A stretch of 64,000 bases of DNA from Isoetes taiwanensis (Eukaryota; Streptophyta; Lycopodiopsida; Isoetales; Isoetaceae), in NCBI GenBank assembly GCA_021234155.1, contig JAJEKV010000112.1:2598282-2662281 (forward strand), in the 5' to 3' direction. This document shows, one piece after another, positions 13,801 through 25,756 of the stretch (position 1 is the stretch's first letter; the number at the start of each line of letters is the position of its first letter). The notes under the pieces were generated by a model that saw only the letters and a list, made by a program, of their open reading frames with translations, was not told the origin of the DNA and searched no databases. A program made the position numbers and the translations under genes.

Positions 13801-14316
13801 TTTTGTTGTTTCTTTTATGTTTCTGTCAGATACTCATGACTTTCTCATCTTTTTTGCAGTCGTGGAAGGAACTGAAAATAGAGCATACTCTACATATGTG
13901 GTTGCATCATTATGAGCCGAATCATAGAGCCTATTTATCGGAGCTCTATCCCAGCCTTAATTAGGTTCATATGAAAGATCATAGTTCCTGGCATCACAGA
14001 TAATGATGGCATTTGAGACGTGATTTACCTTGCCATGCCAGTTTTCTTCCGGATTCTGGCTTTGGTATGGATCAGCATGTCTATTTGCCAGTGTTTGCTT
14101 TGTAATCTGTGCAAATTGATGTTTAGAGGTGGTGTCGTCAATTTTAGCTGGAAAGGCATATCTCTTAAGTTGCCGCCTCTTCAATGCATCAAATAAGAAG
14201 GAATATGGCATCCTGAATATGGCTTCTCGTCGAGAGCTTTCCAATGAGTGGTGCTTTGCCACTATTTTGTCGCAGCTGGAGCCAACGTGATTGAACACTA
14301 AGAATCTTTTTGAAAT
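10812..14316. other. SBDS 3' flank; no further gene seen
   Basis: The sequence after the SBDS stop is AT-rich and includes its probable 3' UTR. Several open frames (for example 11523-11753 plus and 13957-14298 minus) show no motif, splice context or codon pattern that I can support as coding. Confidence 0.45.
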
Positions 14317-14545
14317 CTTCGAGATTCAAGGAATCTATAGTAAGTTGAGGGAATCTAGGAGAATCTTTATAGGATCTTAGGGAATCCAGAGGAATATCAT
14401 GAGAATCTTAGAGAATCTATGGGAATCCCAAGAGAGCGTCTTTGACAATGTAAGGGAATCTTGATAAAATCTTTAAGAACCTAGAGGAATCTTGATGGAA
14501 TCTTGGGGAGTCTAGGGAATCTTCATAGAATCTATGGGAAGCCTG
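14317..14545. repeat. Degenerate gaatctt-type minisatellite
   Basis: The motif (g)ggaatctt / agaatctatgg recurs about every 15-25 bp with many substitutions over some 230 bp. Codon frames through it are merely the repeat translated. Confidence 0.7.
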
Positions 14546-15093
14546 CTCCTGTCTTTCGCGAGCCCTTTTTCTCTCTTCAGAAACCTGGAAAACATTACTA
14601 ATGCCGGCATCGTTGGAAACCAATGGCCCAGTCTAATTGATGAATTGAGCAAACTGCCAGAAGGGCCTTCTCATTTTAGGCTAACTGGAAGATCAGAAGC
14701 ATGAATCCTACTATGTTTATTCAAGGTGTAAAAAACATCAACTATGACCCTTTTTTCATGTCCAGATTTACAGAAGCCATGATTTACCATGCTGTTATCT
14801 TTGATTCTTAAGATCATTATCTACCTAAAGATCATCCAGGAAGATATGAACATGAACAAAATAGGGAAATTTTAAATGTTGTTGCTTGTGAGGGATGTGA
14901 AAGAGTTGAGTGGTAGGACTGAGAAGGTAGGATTTGAGCCAATGCCTCTAGATCCACAAATTTGCAGGCAAGTTGATGAGAATTTAGACTTATATGACAG
15001 GAAATGTAAGTTGAATATGGATAAAAGATGGATGGTATTGAGCTGGGAGAATCGACCAGTCCATGCCTATTCTACATGTGCCCACAATATTTT
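14546..15093. other. No gene seen
   Basis: An open frame from 14876 runs into the duplicated unit that follows. It has no motif that I recognise. Confidence 0.4.
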
Positions 15094-15524
15094 TAGCCTT
15101 AATGGTTCTTTACACCAGCAATTGAGTTACTCATTTTCACCAGTGCTAAAGTTGGGTTGTAGTATTTTTTGCCAAAATTTGAGCTGTAGTATTTTTACAA
15201 AAGAAACATCACTTTCAAGCTCATTTCAAACACAAGGTAACCTGTCGAGATAATCAGGTATTGTTCTCGACATTTACCAATTTTAATACGCATCCATATC
15301 AGCAAATCATTGTAAGCACTATCACTTCATGCAGAGTTACAAATGTATTTTGTAGGGATTGCAAATAGTTTAAAATGTGATTTGTCATGTATTGTAGTAA
15401 ACAACGCCACGTTATTGTGCAACTCCTTTTCTGTACAACTGATGTGTACTTTTTAGATAATCTGAACCAAACACATATCTGCAAGCATGGCAAAAGGAAT
15501 TGTACCAAAGTATCGTAACAACGA

Positions 15525-15620
15525 AATGAATAAAATGAGCAAAATGCATAAAATGGGCAAATGCATAAAATGAGCAAATGCATAAAATGAGCAAAATATA
15601 TAAAATGGGCAATGAAACAA
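15525..15620. repeat. Minisatellite, unit about 16-19 bp
   Basis: The unit cataaaatgagcaaa recurs with a/g variants. A shorter version lies at the equivalent place in the second copy (about 17367-17440). It explains the phenylalanine/histidine-rich frames on the minus strand. Confidence 0.8.
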
Positions 15621-16694
15621 TGCAGTAAAAAATGGAAAAGGAATAATGGGGATAAAAACAAACAAATCCATAGTAGCTTCAACAAAACACAGATCCTACA
15701 AAATTAATGCACTAAAGAATGCTACATCAGCAAAAAATATAATGAGAGCGAATTAAGATAGATAGTAAAGAGAAAAACAAACAACAAGTCAAAGCAGCCA
15801 TATGTAGCAAAATAACAAGGGGTTCCAGGGGGATTTGATATGGATGTAAAAGTAACAATTCCTGAAAACCAATGACCATATATCCCTAAAATATTGAATG
15901 GGTTGTTATAAAAAAAAACATAGATTCAAGATAAAAAATAATCACATTAGCTCACTGGGTACATTGGTTAAAGTAGTCTTATTAGGACATTGAGTTGTTT
16001 TGGTAGAGGTTTAAGCCCCTGTATTTCATATTCTAAAATCTTAGACAAAGCCGTATAGAGGTTCGATATTCCCTCAAAACCTTAGGCGAAATCGTATTTC
16101 ATATTTCAAAATTATAGGCGCCTCCAATCATAAATGACTATAAGCGAAACGAGAGGTGCTCACGGGCCCCAACATACGAACTGGGTCATAGGATCGACGA
16201 ATCCGACGACTGTGGTAGTCTAGGGTGCACCTCGTTTAAAATATGTAGCAACCACGAGAGAAAAGTGAAGCAAACAATGGAATGATAATATCAAAGAACA
16301 CTGCGTTAGTAAGCTTTTATGATATAAACAAGAACATAACCCCAACGCATGTACAAATACATATAGCGTGAGTATGAATAAAACAAGAACGTAGAAACAC
16401 CCTAGGGCATGCACCAGCATATGGCTATGACTCTTTTACAATAATTATTGGAATTGAAGGACCAAAACGTTTCCCTTTCCTTTAATGTTGGGCATTGCCA
16501 CATTGTATAATATAGTGCTCTATTGAGAATTTAGGGTGACTAAATAGTTGTAGTCAATTCACATGTGCTCCGAGTGCAAAACATGCACATGCCACATGAG
16601 CATCCATTTAAATATGTAGCATCCATCTAAATATCATTACATACATTCATTTAAAGTTCTTCACTCTATTTCTTTCTCCTCAATATTCTAAAGA

Positions 16695-16910
16695 ATGATG
16701 TTCAAGCAAAATGAACAAACTCAAGTAGAGGCTTGGGTATCCATCTCCAATGAACAAGCAAAACACATATTTGGCCATAGTGGAGCTGAAAAATCGATAA
16801 CATGCTCTTCTAAGTACTTGAGAGGCTGCAATGGAAGCAAAGGTGGTCATATTCAAGTTGGAAATGGAAATTTACAGAAAATTGAAGATGTTGGTGTGCT
16901 CGAATTATTT
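16695..16910 (+). pseudogene. Copia-type protease fragment, truncated copy
   Basis: This is a 5' piece of the same protease sequence as at 18519-18989, ending abruptly where the second duplication unit begins. The frame runs on into unrelated repeat sequence. It is explained by the tandem duplication rather than by an independent gene. Confidence 0.7.
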
Positions 16911-18734
16911 TAGCCCTAATGGTTCTTTACACCAGCAATTGAGTTACTCATTTTCACCAGTGCTAAACTTGGGCTATAGTATTTTTTGCCAAAATCTGAG
17001 CTGTAGTATTTTTACAAAAGAATCATCACTTTCAAGCTCATTTCAAACACAAGGTAACCTGTCGAGATAATCAGGTACTGTTCTCGACATTTACCAATTT
17101 TAATACGCATCCATATCAGCAAATCATTGTAAGCACTATCACTTCATACAGATTCGTATTTTCTTTTAAGTGCAATAGTTACAAATGTATTTTGTAGGGA
17201 TTGCAAATAGTTTAGAATGTGATTTGTCATGTGTTGTAGTAAACAACGCCACGTTATTTTGCAACTCCTTTTTTTGTATAACTGATGTGTACTTTTTACA
17301 TAATCTGAACCAAACACATATCTACAAGCATGGCAAAAGGAATTGTACCAAAGTATCGTAACAACGAAATGCATAAAATGAACAAAATGCATAAAATGGG
17401 CAAATGCATAAAATGAGCAAAATACATAAAATGGGCAATGAAACAATGCAGTAAAAAATGGGAAAGGAATAATGGGGATAAAAACAAACAAATCCATAGT
17501 AGCTTCAACAAAGCACAGATCCTACAAAATTATGCACTAAAGAGGTCTACATCAGCAAAAAATATAATGAGAGCGAATTAAGATAGATAGTAAACAAAAA
17601 AACAAACAACAAGTCAAAGCAACCATATGTAGCAAAATAACAAGTGGTTCCAGAGGGATTTGATATGGATGTAAAAGTAACAATTCCTGAAAACCAATGA
17701 CTATATATCCCTAAAATAATTGAATGGGTTGTTATAAAAAAAACATAGATTCAAGATAAAAAATAATCACATTAGCTCACTGGGTACATTGGTTAAAGTA
17801 GGCTTATTAGGTTATTGAGTTATTTTGGAAGAGGTTCAAGCCTCCGTATTTCATATTCTAAAATCTTAGACAAAGCCGTATAGAGGTTCGATATTCCCTC
17901 AAAACCTTAGGCGAAATCGTATTTCATATTTCAAAATCATAGGCGCCTCCAATCATAAATGACTATAAGCGAAATGAGAGGTGCTCACGGGCCCCAACAT
18001 ACGATCTGGGTCGTAGGATTGAGGAATCCGACGATTGTGGTAGTCTAGGGTGCACCTCATTTAGAATATGTAGCAACCATGAGAGAAAAGTGAAGCAAAC
18101 AATGGAATGATAATATCAAAGAACACTGCGTTAGTAAGCTATAAACAAGAACATAACCCCAACGCATGTACAAATACATATAGCATGAGTATGAATAAAA
18201 CAAGAACATAAAAACACCCTAGGGCATGCACCAGCATATGGCTATGACTCTTTTACAATAATTATTGGAATTGAAGGACCAAAACGTTCCCCTTTCCTTT
18301 AATGTTGGGCATGCCGCATTGTATAATATAGCGCTCTATTGAGAATTTAGGGTGACTATTTAGGACAATAGTTGTAGTCGATTCACATGTGCTCCGAGTG
18401 CAACACATGCACATGCCACATGGGCATCCATTTAAATATGTAGCATCCATCTAAATATCATTACATACATTCTTTTAAAGTTCTTCACTCTATTTCTTTC
18501 TCCTCAATATTCTAAAGAATGATGTTCAAGCAAAATGAACAAACTCAAGTAGAGGCTTGGGTATCCATCTCCAATGAACAAGAAAAACACATATTTGGCC
18601 ATAGTGGAGCTGAAAAATCGATAACATGCTCTTCTAAGTACTTGAGAGACTGCAATGGAAGCAAAGGTGGTCATATTCAAGTTGGAAATGGAAATTTACA
18701 GAAAATTGAAGATGTTGGTGTGCTCGAATTATTT
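16911..18734. repeat. Copy 2 of a 1.82-kb tandem duplication
   Basis: Direct repeat of 15094-16910. The junction reads gaattattt|tagccc. Copy 1 starts after aatattttt, and copy 2 ends at gaattattt|gactta, so a few bases of shared attttt-type sequence may have mediated unequal exchange. The tRNA-like A box (tagctcactggg, 17773) and B box (ggttcaagcc, 17833) are better preserved in this copy. Confidence 0.9.
17773..17842 (+). repeat. Possible tRNA-derived SINE head
   Basis: An A-box-like tagctcactggg and a B-box-like ggttcaagcc lie about 60 bp apart, the spacing expected for a pol III internal promoter of a tRNA-derived SINE. The equivalent in the first copy is 15948-16019, with a mutated B box. 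I could not define the ends or a tail, so this is tentative. Confidence 0.35.
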
Positions 18735-18989
18735 GACTTAGATGGAAAGATTGTGAATTTAAAAAATGTTCTCCGTGTTCCTACATTAGTGAGGAATCTT
18801 ATATCAATCTCTCAGTTAGTAGACATGGGATTCAAGGTTGTCTTTGAGCAACTAGAATGTAAAATCTATGAAGGGAATAAATTAAGATTTCTTGGAAAAA
18901 GAGTTGGCAATCTATTTGGATTAAACTCTAAATGTGTTGGCAGTGTAAATTTGTCTATGCTAGCTCAAAGTCATCTCAAATTTTATTAA
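18519..18989 (+). pseudogene. Ty1/Copia retrotransposon protease fragment
   Basis: The 156-codon frame matches the aspartic-protease region between gag and integrase in Copia polyproteins: W-x-S-I near the start, then VGNGN, a (V/L)xNVLRVPTLVRNLISISQL block, and GNLFGLN near the end. The catalytic motif, normally DSGA, reads HSGA, so the catalytic Asp is lost. No integrase, RT or RNase H follows, and no LTRs were identified. It is an inert remnant, also partly duplicated at 16695-16910. Confidence 0.8.
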
Positions 18990-21289
18990 AAGGTGTAAAT
19001 CATTTCATGTTGTTAACATCATATTACATTTGTATTTACAACATGCAAACTAAAAAGCACAAAGCAGCGGCGGCGTGCCACCATCACTATGAACCAAGAC
19101 CATCTATTTAATAGGCACTAGAACACAAGGCAATAACATTGGTTCAAATCTTGCATGTTCTTAAAATTGACACATACCTATAAGCGAGTCACTGCAGGAA
19201 TATATTTGCGTAGTCACTATGTTAGTACCAATTCCCTTCCCCAAATGCAAGGGAGCTGGGAAAGAGAAATGTTTGCGGCGGCACGTTAAAGTAAATGAGT
19301 CAGGTTTGTTGATCAATTCCTTTGCTTCAACTGTGTGCTATGATAGATCATATCTCTTAACACAATAAGAGGGTATTTTTACTTTCACAGTCAAAAACAT
19401 TAATTTATGCAATTTGTATAGTTGCAATCTATTTTAGGTAATTAATTCTTATCAAAATACTTTTTTGCATTTGATTGAGACCCACACAATTGTAGAAAGA
19501 GCCTCTTGTTTGCATGTACTTTGGCATTGGTATTGGCTTTGGGTTTCTGGGGTTTTCATTAAACCTCATTGGGTGGGTTCTTTGGGTATCCATCTAATAG
19601 CATGCATAGATTGTATCTACCCAACACCTTGCCTTCTTTTCTTCGATTTGCAACGGAATCTTGATCCTTAGCAGGCAGAAAAGCCATGCAAATGTTGTTT
19701 ATGGCAAGGTGAGTGGCTACGACAGCCCATAGAGATGAACGTGATTTCCTTTTTTTTTGCTTATTTGCAGGTCATTCACAAGATGTTCTTTTTACAAATC
19801 TACAATAGCCTTAAATTTTGCTTAGACCTTGCAGTTTTCAGATTTAGCATAGCGACCACGATAGCTTTTTCTAGAGTTGTATAGATTGGAGATTGGTGCA
19901 AGTCAAGATGGGATCAAACACTCTCCCCTTGACCCGCCCTATAAATTATATTTTGTCTAATGGTTCTATCAATATTGTTAATTTGGGATTTTCAAGTTTG
20001 ACAAAAAACGTTTTTGGATTTTTGTTTAGCCCGGTTTCCTAAGGTTTTGAGGAATTTAGACGTCGGAAAAAAACTCCGATTATCCAAAAATGGGAAAAAT
20101 TCAATTTGCTATGATTTGTATTTTTGGAATTGCATTCCTATTTTGGCTTGACTCCACGTTAGATTAGGGTTTGCCTGTGGAAAATAAGTTTCTGGCCTCC
20201 TGTGTTTGCAGTATTGGGCCTCTAATATATCACAGCGGCAGCTCTTGTTAGCATAACTGGCCGTACTTCTTCTTCTGGCACTCAAGATGCTCTGCAAATT
20301 GTAAAAGATTGAGAATTTTCCAAAAATTTCACAGTCCGTCATTTCTCTTGGAGCAGCATGATTACTTCTGGCATCCGTCAACCAGATAAGGAAACGATTT
20401 TGTTTCCTGCTAATGATTCTAAACGGCATGTTGGTCTTTGCCATATATAAATAATTGAAGAATTCTCAGCTATTTTTGTAAGTGCTTCGCAACTCTTAGA
20501 TTTTGTTTTTCCTTTGGATGTAGTGTATGCACATCTAATAATCTCATCTGATTGATGTACAGATCCTATTCTACTTCATCCTCTCTTTTATTTTTGTTTA
20601 ACCAAGAAAGTATAACCAAGAAAGAAGGGCTTCATGCTTTGAGGATAATAATCTGTCACAATTATAGGTATCAGAAATGTGATTTAATAGATAGTTTGTT
20701 TCCTTTATTATTGGAGGCTAAGGAAAGTAATATCCATTTATGCATGTTCATGAGTCAAATTTGACACCTTCAAAAATCTGCAGCATGTTGCCAAGCTGCA
20801 TTGAATATAGATTGTATTATGTTAGGCAGTTCTATTTATTGCTAGATGCCATAGTAACATAGGATGTTCATAATCAATGTTAACAACTAACTTTATGTAG
20901 GAATTCCTATCAGTGGACTCCGCTCAATTTTTGGTTGAATGGCTATAAAGAACCATGAAGTTGGTATGCAAATGGTTGATAGGAGACACTATTTGTCTCC
21001 TGCGTTCAATAATGATTGACGTGCCTCCCATTATGCTTTCAGTCCTCTATAAAGGTATGAGTCTTTGCTCTTGAGTGTTAAAATGTTATTTTTGATTGAT
21101 TATAGAAGAAGTGTGCATCCTATTGCATCCTTCACTACACCATAGCATTTTTTTTCTAACAACAATTTTCTGTGCATAGGGGTATTTCAATGCATCTCAT
21201 CTCTTATGCAGTTCTATTAGTTCTATTGTTCAAGCTTACATCATGAGTCAGTATTACTTCTGTAGATTTGTAGAAATATAACTTCAATT
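18990..21289. other. No gene seen
   Basis: AT-rich DNA. Near 20025-20110 a sequence related on the opposite strand to the ccttaggaaa-containing repeats at 32.2 and 40.3 kb can be seen. The frames at 19465-19671 and 20109-20444 have no recognisable motif. Confidence 0.45.
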
Positions 21290-21385
21290 TATGTTTTCTA
21301 TTCCTTTCTATTTGCAATGTACAATAAATGACCCATATGTTTTCTATTCCTTTCTATTTGCAATGTACAATAATGACCCATAATA
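21290..21385. repeat. Two tandem 46-47-bp units
   Basis: The unit tatgttttctattcctttct with its following bases is repeated once, with one inserted base. Confidence 0.8.
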
Positions 21386-23403
21386 TTTCCCTCATTCTCT
21401 GACCTAATTCATTATAGGACACAAAAGTTTTTCCTTCCAGCAACAGTGCACAATCATGGTAGTTGAGAATATGTCATACATTGCTTAAACATGCCAATTT
21501 AAAGTTCATAGCCATTGTTGCATATGCATGTGATGCATGCATATGACCCTTATATTTTCCCCTTCAGTTACACACCCAATCTGCAGTCCTCTTCTCTTAT
21601 GATTCTATTCACTTAATAGTAAGTTTAAAAGATGCCATTTATCTTCTACTTGTGTTTGGTCTCTGTTGCATTTCTTTACGGATGTGATTCATCCAAGTAT
21701 TTGAATGAAGATTTATTTTTTACAGCTTTTGCTATCCGTGAGAGGAAGGCTAGCATTGGAGGGATAGGAACAAGTAAGACAATGTTATTTTAGGGTCAGA
21801 TTATGTGCTACACCGATTATCTCTACATGTGAGTACAATTTTACGTCTCTGTTCTAGAAATATTGCTTAGTGTGTTTGAGCAAATTTTTAGAGGCTTTTG
21901 ATGCAGGATGCATTAGAAGATCCTTCTAAGTCCCATCATCTTCTGGTCATGATCTTCCTCTTCCTCCTCTTCCTCATTCCAAAATAATCAAAATCACCTA
22001 TTATTGCAGGAGATATTGACAACAGCAAGTTCATTTGTGTAATGGCAGCCAGTTCAACAAAAGAATTGTGCCCCATTCGTAGCAAAATCAGATGCTAAGA
22101 TTTGTTGCTTCTTTCTTCATAACAACGTACTTCAGTTGATCTTGGAATGCCCCATTGGTTTGTGTCCTATCAATAATATGTATATTTAATAGATTCTCGA
22201 AGCTTCAGCTTATATCTATTTGAGCTTGATAAATGTATGTTGCATTTATCAGCATTTCTTATAACAGGAAAATGCATACCCATAAAGAGAAATGGGGGCA
22301 TTTATCAACATTCAACAGTGGAGCTCTGGAGAACATCAATGATGGCAAATGGGTGAGTACTTGCTGTTAGTTTTTTATGTAACAATTTATGAAAACTTTC
22401 GACGAAAATGGAGATGGTGGAACTTTGTGATTCATATTATTGAAGAACTTTATGCAGATGCCTTATCTGTTCTTTAGCTAGATAGCAAGAAAGAGAGGTA
22501 TTGCCATACATTCAACAAATAGGAACTTGATGAAATGATCATGTAGATTTGTATCTCCATTTCCAAGAAGCTCTGATTACTTTGGCATTGCAAATTTTGA
22601 TCACCATACTTTCTTGTTTTTTTACCAATGTTGTTAAATACTTTGCATACCATACGGGTAGCATACGTTTTTTAAGTTTTTTTTAAGTTTTTTATTTTTG
22701 GTTTTTAAAATCTTAGAATACGTTAACTTAATAACATAACAACTAACATAATTATCATACTAGAGGTAGATAGAAGAGAAATGAATATAGGTAAAAAAGA
22801 ATTATTTGAAGCAGCTATACCTTTGGAACGGTTTTGGTTCACTTCCTGCTTCTATTTATCACTTATGGCAGTAAGATCTTCAGAAGCAATATAGAAAAAA
22901 ATGAATCGAAATAAAATTAGTTGTAAAAGAAGAAGAATGGAAAAGTTACCTTGGTCGACTGGTTTTGGATTGGCGCAAGAACTGTTTCCTGGTTTGCATG
23001 GTGCAGTAAAAACCTTTCTTTCATTGAGCAAAAAACCAAAACCCTGGTTCTACATGCATTCCGCATGTTTCTACATGCATGCGGCCGCTCATAGTTCCAA
23101 AATCTTGTTTGCTAGACTAGAAAATCTAAATGAAGTCATTCGAGGCATTAGTAATGGTTTTTTTTTTACATTTTTTGATAACCCCCGATGGTTGCAAACG
23201 TTTAGAAAACGTAGGGGTTTTTTAAGAAGTACTCTATGGTTAAAAACGGGGTTTTTTAACAACACTGTTTTTTACCCATTCACATGTAGAACATGCAGGA
23301 TGACCTGGGGTTCCTTCTTTTCTGTTTCACCATATATGCTATGATGTTAGGGATAAGAGATAGTATACTCTTGCTGAGGGAAAGCAGCTTGGATGCATCT
23401 ATA
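21386..23403. other. No gene seen
   Basis: No supported exon. The 22901-23344 frame lacks any recognised motif and holds homopolymer tracts. Confidence 0.45.
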
Positions 23404-23423
23404 ATTGACTCTATATAGATGTT

Positions 23424-23743
23424 TTGCATGCTTTCATGTCTACTTTAGGTTCCAAACACCTACTTCAAAGAACGCATACCAAGTTCCATCCTATATTGGC
23501 ATACGTGATGTTGTTTCAAGTGTTTCTCAACAACGCGGTTTGCATCCAAACACCTACTTCAAAGAATGGATACCAAGTTCCATCTTATGCTGGCATACGT
23601 GATGTTGTTTCAAGTATTTCTCAACAACGCGGTTTGCAGGGTCTATTCCAAGGATTACCGACACTCTATGATAAATTACCATTACCATATGCAGGATTGC
23701 AACAAACACAGCAAGCAACCGTAGTATACAAAGAGGCTCTATG
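23424..23743 (+). pseudogene. Possible mitochondrial carrier (SLC25) remnant
   Basis: The end of this frame reads SYAGIRDVVSSISQQRG, then LQGLFQGLPTLYDKLPLPYA, and stops at 23744. The spacing Y-x-G-x-x-D-x4-I-x4-G-x-x-G-L-x-x-G fits the second helix and matrix loop of one mitochondrial carrier repeat. The canonical P-x-(D/E)-x-x-(K/R) motif and the other repeats are absent. The first half is a 94-bp tandem duplication (23452-23547 and 23548-23640), which shifts the frame. The family call is inference from one repeat. Confidence 0.3.
23452..23640. repeat. 94-bp tandem duplication
   Basis: Two adjacent copies beginning tccaaacacctacttcaaag and ending acaacgcggtttgca differ at about half a dozen positions. 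The duplication lies inside the carrier-like frame and breaks it. Confidence 0.85.
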
Positions 23744-25320
23744 AACTCTACACTCTCTCAGTTACTTTGCTTCCATTTCCTCCTATTATTAACTCTAAAT
23801 CTACTGAATGTCCTTTATATTTCCTTGGAATATCTACCTATGCTGCTCATTCCACCAAGCAGGCAAGTAAATCTAATTGTTTATCTTGCAAAGTACTCAT
23901 TTCTTACTCTTAATTCATGTACTTTTCCTTATTGTCAAATAATGCTACACACCTTATTGTCAAATTATTCCTTTTATCTACAAGGATGAGCCACGTTTTC
24001 ATTTGCAAAGGTTAAGTTGTGGTATTGCATCATGCAACTATAGTTATAATGTGTTTGTGTCCTTGATTAAATATGGATGCCGGTGGATAAACTTTCACCA
24101 CAAAAATTGCACTTGGAAAATAAAGACACTTAAATCTTGGCAAAATAATATTGGCCATGATTCGCCTAGATTTCTTTAAAAAAACATTCATGTCTAGAAA
24201 ACATTCGCCAGCATAACTAATCTTGCAACTCTATTATTCGCCTGACCTTCTAAATTATGCTTAGACAAATTTGGCCTTAAGGGCAACCCTGCACACGTTT
24301 TCTATTTTCAAATGACACTACAATATTCACCGGGCAATTGTTTGGGTAATATGACTTCACTTTTGCTTAAACTAAATAACAATTATCTTCTGTATGATTT
24401 AACTATTTTTTGTGCTATCAGAGCTTTGCAATGATCTTCGAAGAACATTCTATAGGGACGTTGAGTGCTGCAGGCAACATGATGCAGCTTTATGCCACGA
24501 ATGGAATGTCTACATTTATCCATATTTCTGTTTGTATCATTACAACTACTTAAAACTGCAAGGCCTTCACAATGGAGGCAGACATGACGTCTATATCAAG
24601 CAATGCGATTCTATAATAGACCATAATGATATTGCACTTACACTATGTTAGACTGCTGCATAATATGACGATTATTTATGTTTAGTTCTTAGTGTTACTT
24701 TTACACTTGATAGGCCATTCAAGCCATGGATTTAAGATACTCTGTATTTTTTGGTGGCAAAGAAATGGTTATGCTTCTATGGTTTAAAAGAACTTCATAG
24801 CGATACTTAGATCCAACATTACTATTGATGATACTGAACATTACCAACCATGCACAATTTGGTGTGTGATCATGTTATTTCTGGGTGGATTTTACTAATC
24901 AAGCAAAGATACACTAGAATGATGCCTCAAATAATCCTCCCAACCCCACAACCTATGCAGTGATATGTTTCAAGTTGTAGTACACATCTCATCACATTGC
25001 AATACAACATTGTAAAATAATCTTTATAGTGATGCTGCAAATTGTAGTATTTACTAAAGCTTGGCAAGGTTACACTAAGCTATTGTATGGGATCCTATAG
25101 CATTCTACCATTCAAGTGACATTCAATAAAATTTGGGTGCCTATTTCTTATTTTATCTCTATCTTTGTGAACGCCTTTGGTAAGCAGCTTTAATTTACAA
25201 AAAAAATAATAAACTCATGCATTCTCAAAGTATGTTTTAGTTTGCCTCTATAATGTTGGTGTTACGACACAAAGTATTTATTGCAATAACATGTATCATG
25301 CGTTCACATTGGTCACATTC
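23744..25320. other. No gene seen
   Basis: AT-rich DNA with no supported exon. Part of it may belong to the Helitron that ends at 25626. Confidence 0.45.
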
Positions 25321-25556
25321 GGTTGAGAACTTCTTGCTTTCTACTAAGCACTCTTTTGTTGAATGCAACATCTACCCTGCAACATCGAAAACTTTGCACT
25401 TATGCACATTAGTAAGCCCATGTACACATTAATACACATTGGGTAAGAACTCCTTGCTTTCTACAAAACACTCTTTTGTTGAATGCAACATCTATTCATC
25501 TTTCATGCAACCTCGAAAACTTCGCACTTATGCACTTTAGCAAGCTCACGTACACA
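25321..25556. repeat. Two ~118-bp tandem repeats
   Basis: Two diverged units share gaact(t/c)cttgctttctac and ctcttttgttgaatgcaaca. They lie immediately upstream of the Helitron 3' end at 25626, so they may be subterminal repeats of that element. Confidence 0.75.
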
Positions 25557-25599
25557 CATACCTATAATTTCATTCCTACTTTCCTAATGATGTACTAGA

Positions 25600-25626
25600 C
25601 CCGGCAACGCCGGGCACCATTACTAG
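25600..25626 (+). mobile_element. Helitron 3' terminus
   Basis: The stem cccggc / gccggg (25600-25614, loop aac) is followed by caccatta and CTAG at 25623-25626, then host T. It is almost identical to the terminus at 9054-9082. The 5' boundary was not located. Confidence 0.6.
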
Positions 25627-25639
25627 TGTTGATTAAACT

Positions 25640-25756
25640 AAGAGTCAATCTCCTATACATATAACAGATTACAATTTCTCATACATCGACTAGCCTCAGG
25701 ATTTGAACCCCAGCAAGATGCCTATGCTCTATGGACATAACAGCCATCCCAACCAA
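25640..25756 (-). repeat. tRNA-derived SINE-like sequence
   Basis: On the minus strand a perfect B box (GGTTCAAATCC) follows an A-box-like TGGCTGTTATG about 40 bases earlier (25686-25756), as in a degenerate tRNA. The flanks do not close a tRNA acceptor stem, so a SINE head is more likely than a tRNA gene. It abuts the Helitron 3' end. Confidence 0.4.

Larger units (their letters stand above)
15094..16910. repeat. Copy 1 of a 1.82-kb tandem duplication
   Basis: The unit starting tagcc(c/t)taatggttc at 15094 recurs head-to-tail at 16911, with an offset of about 1817-1824 bp and high identity throughout. It holds a cataaaatgagcaaa minisatellite (about 15525-15620), a tRNA-like promoter pair (A box 15948-15959, B box 16007-16019), and at its right end a Copia protease fragment cut off at the junction. 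Confidence 0.9.

Noticed and set aside
15299-15685. Overlapping Phe/His/Cys-rich minus-strand frames
   Set aside because: They come from the cataaaatgagcaaa minisatellite and recur at the same place in the duplicated copy.
22901-23344. 147-codon plus-strand frame
   Set aside because: It contains homopolymer-rich, low-information sequence and no recognisable motif.
25685-25756. tRNA gene on the minus strand
   Set aside because: The B box is perfect, but no 7-bp acceptor stem or anticodon arm closes convincingly; it is kept as SINE-like instead.
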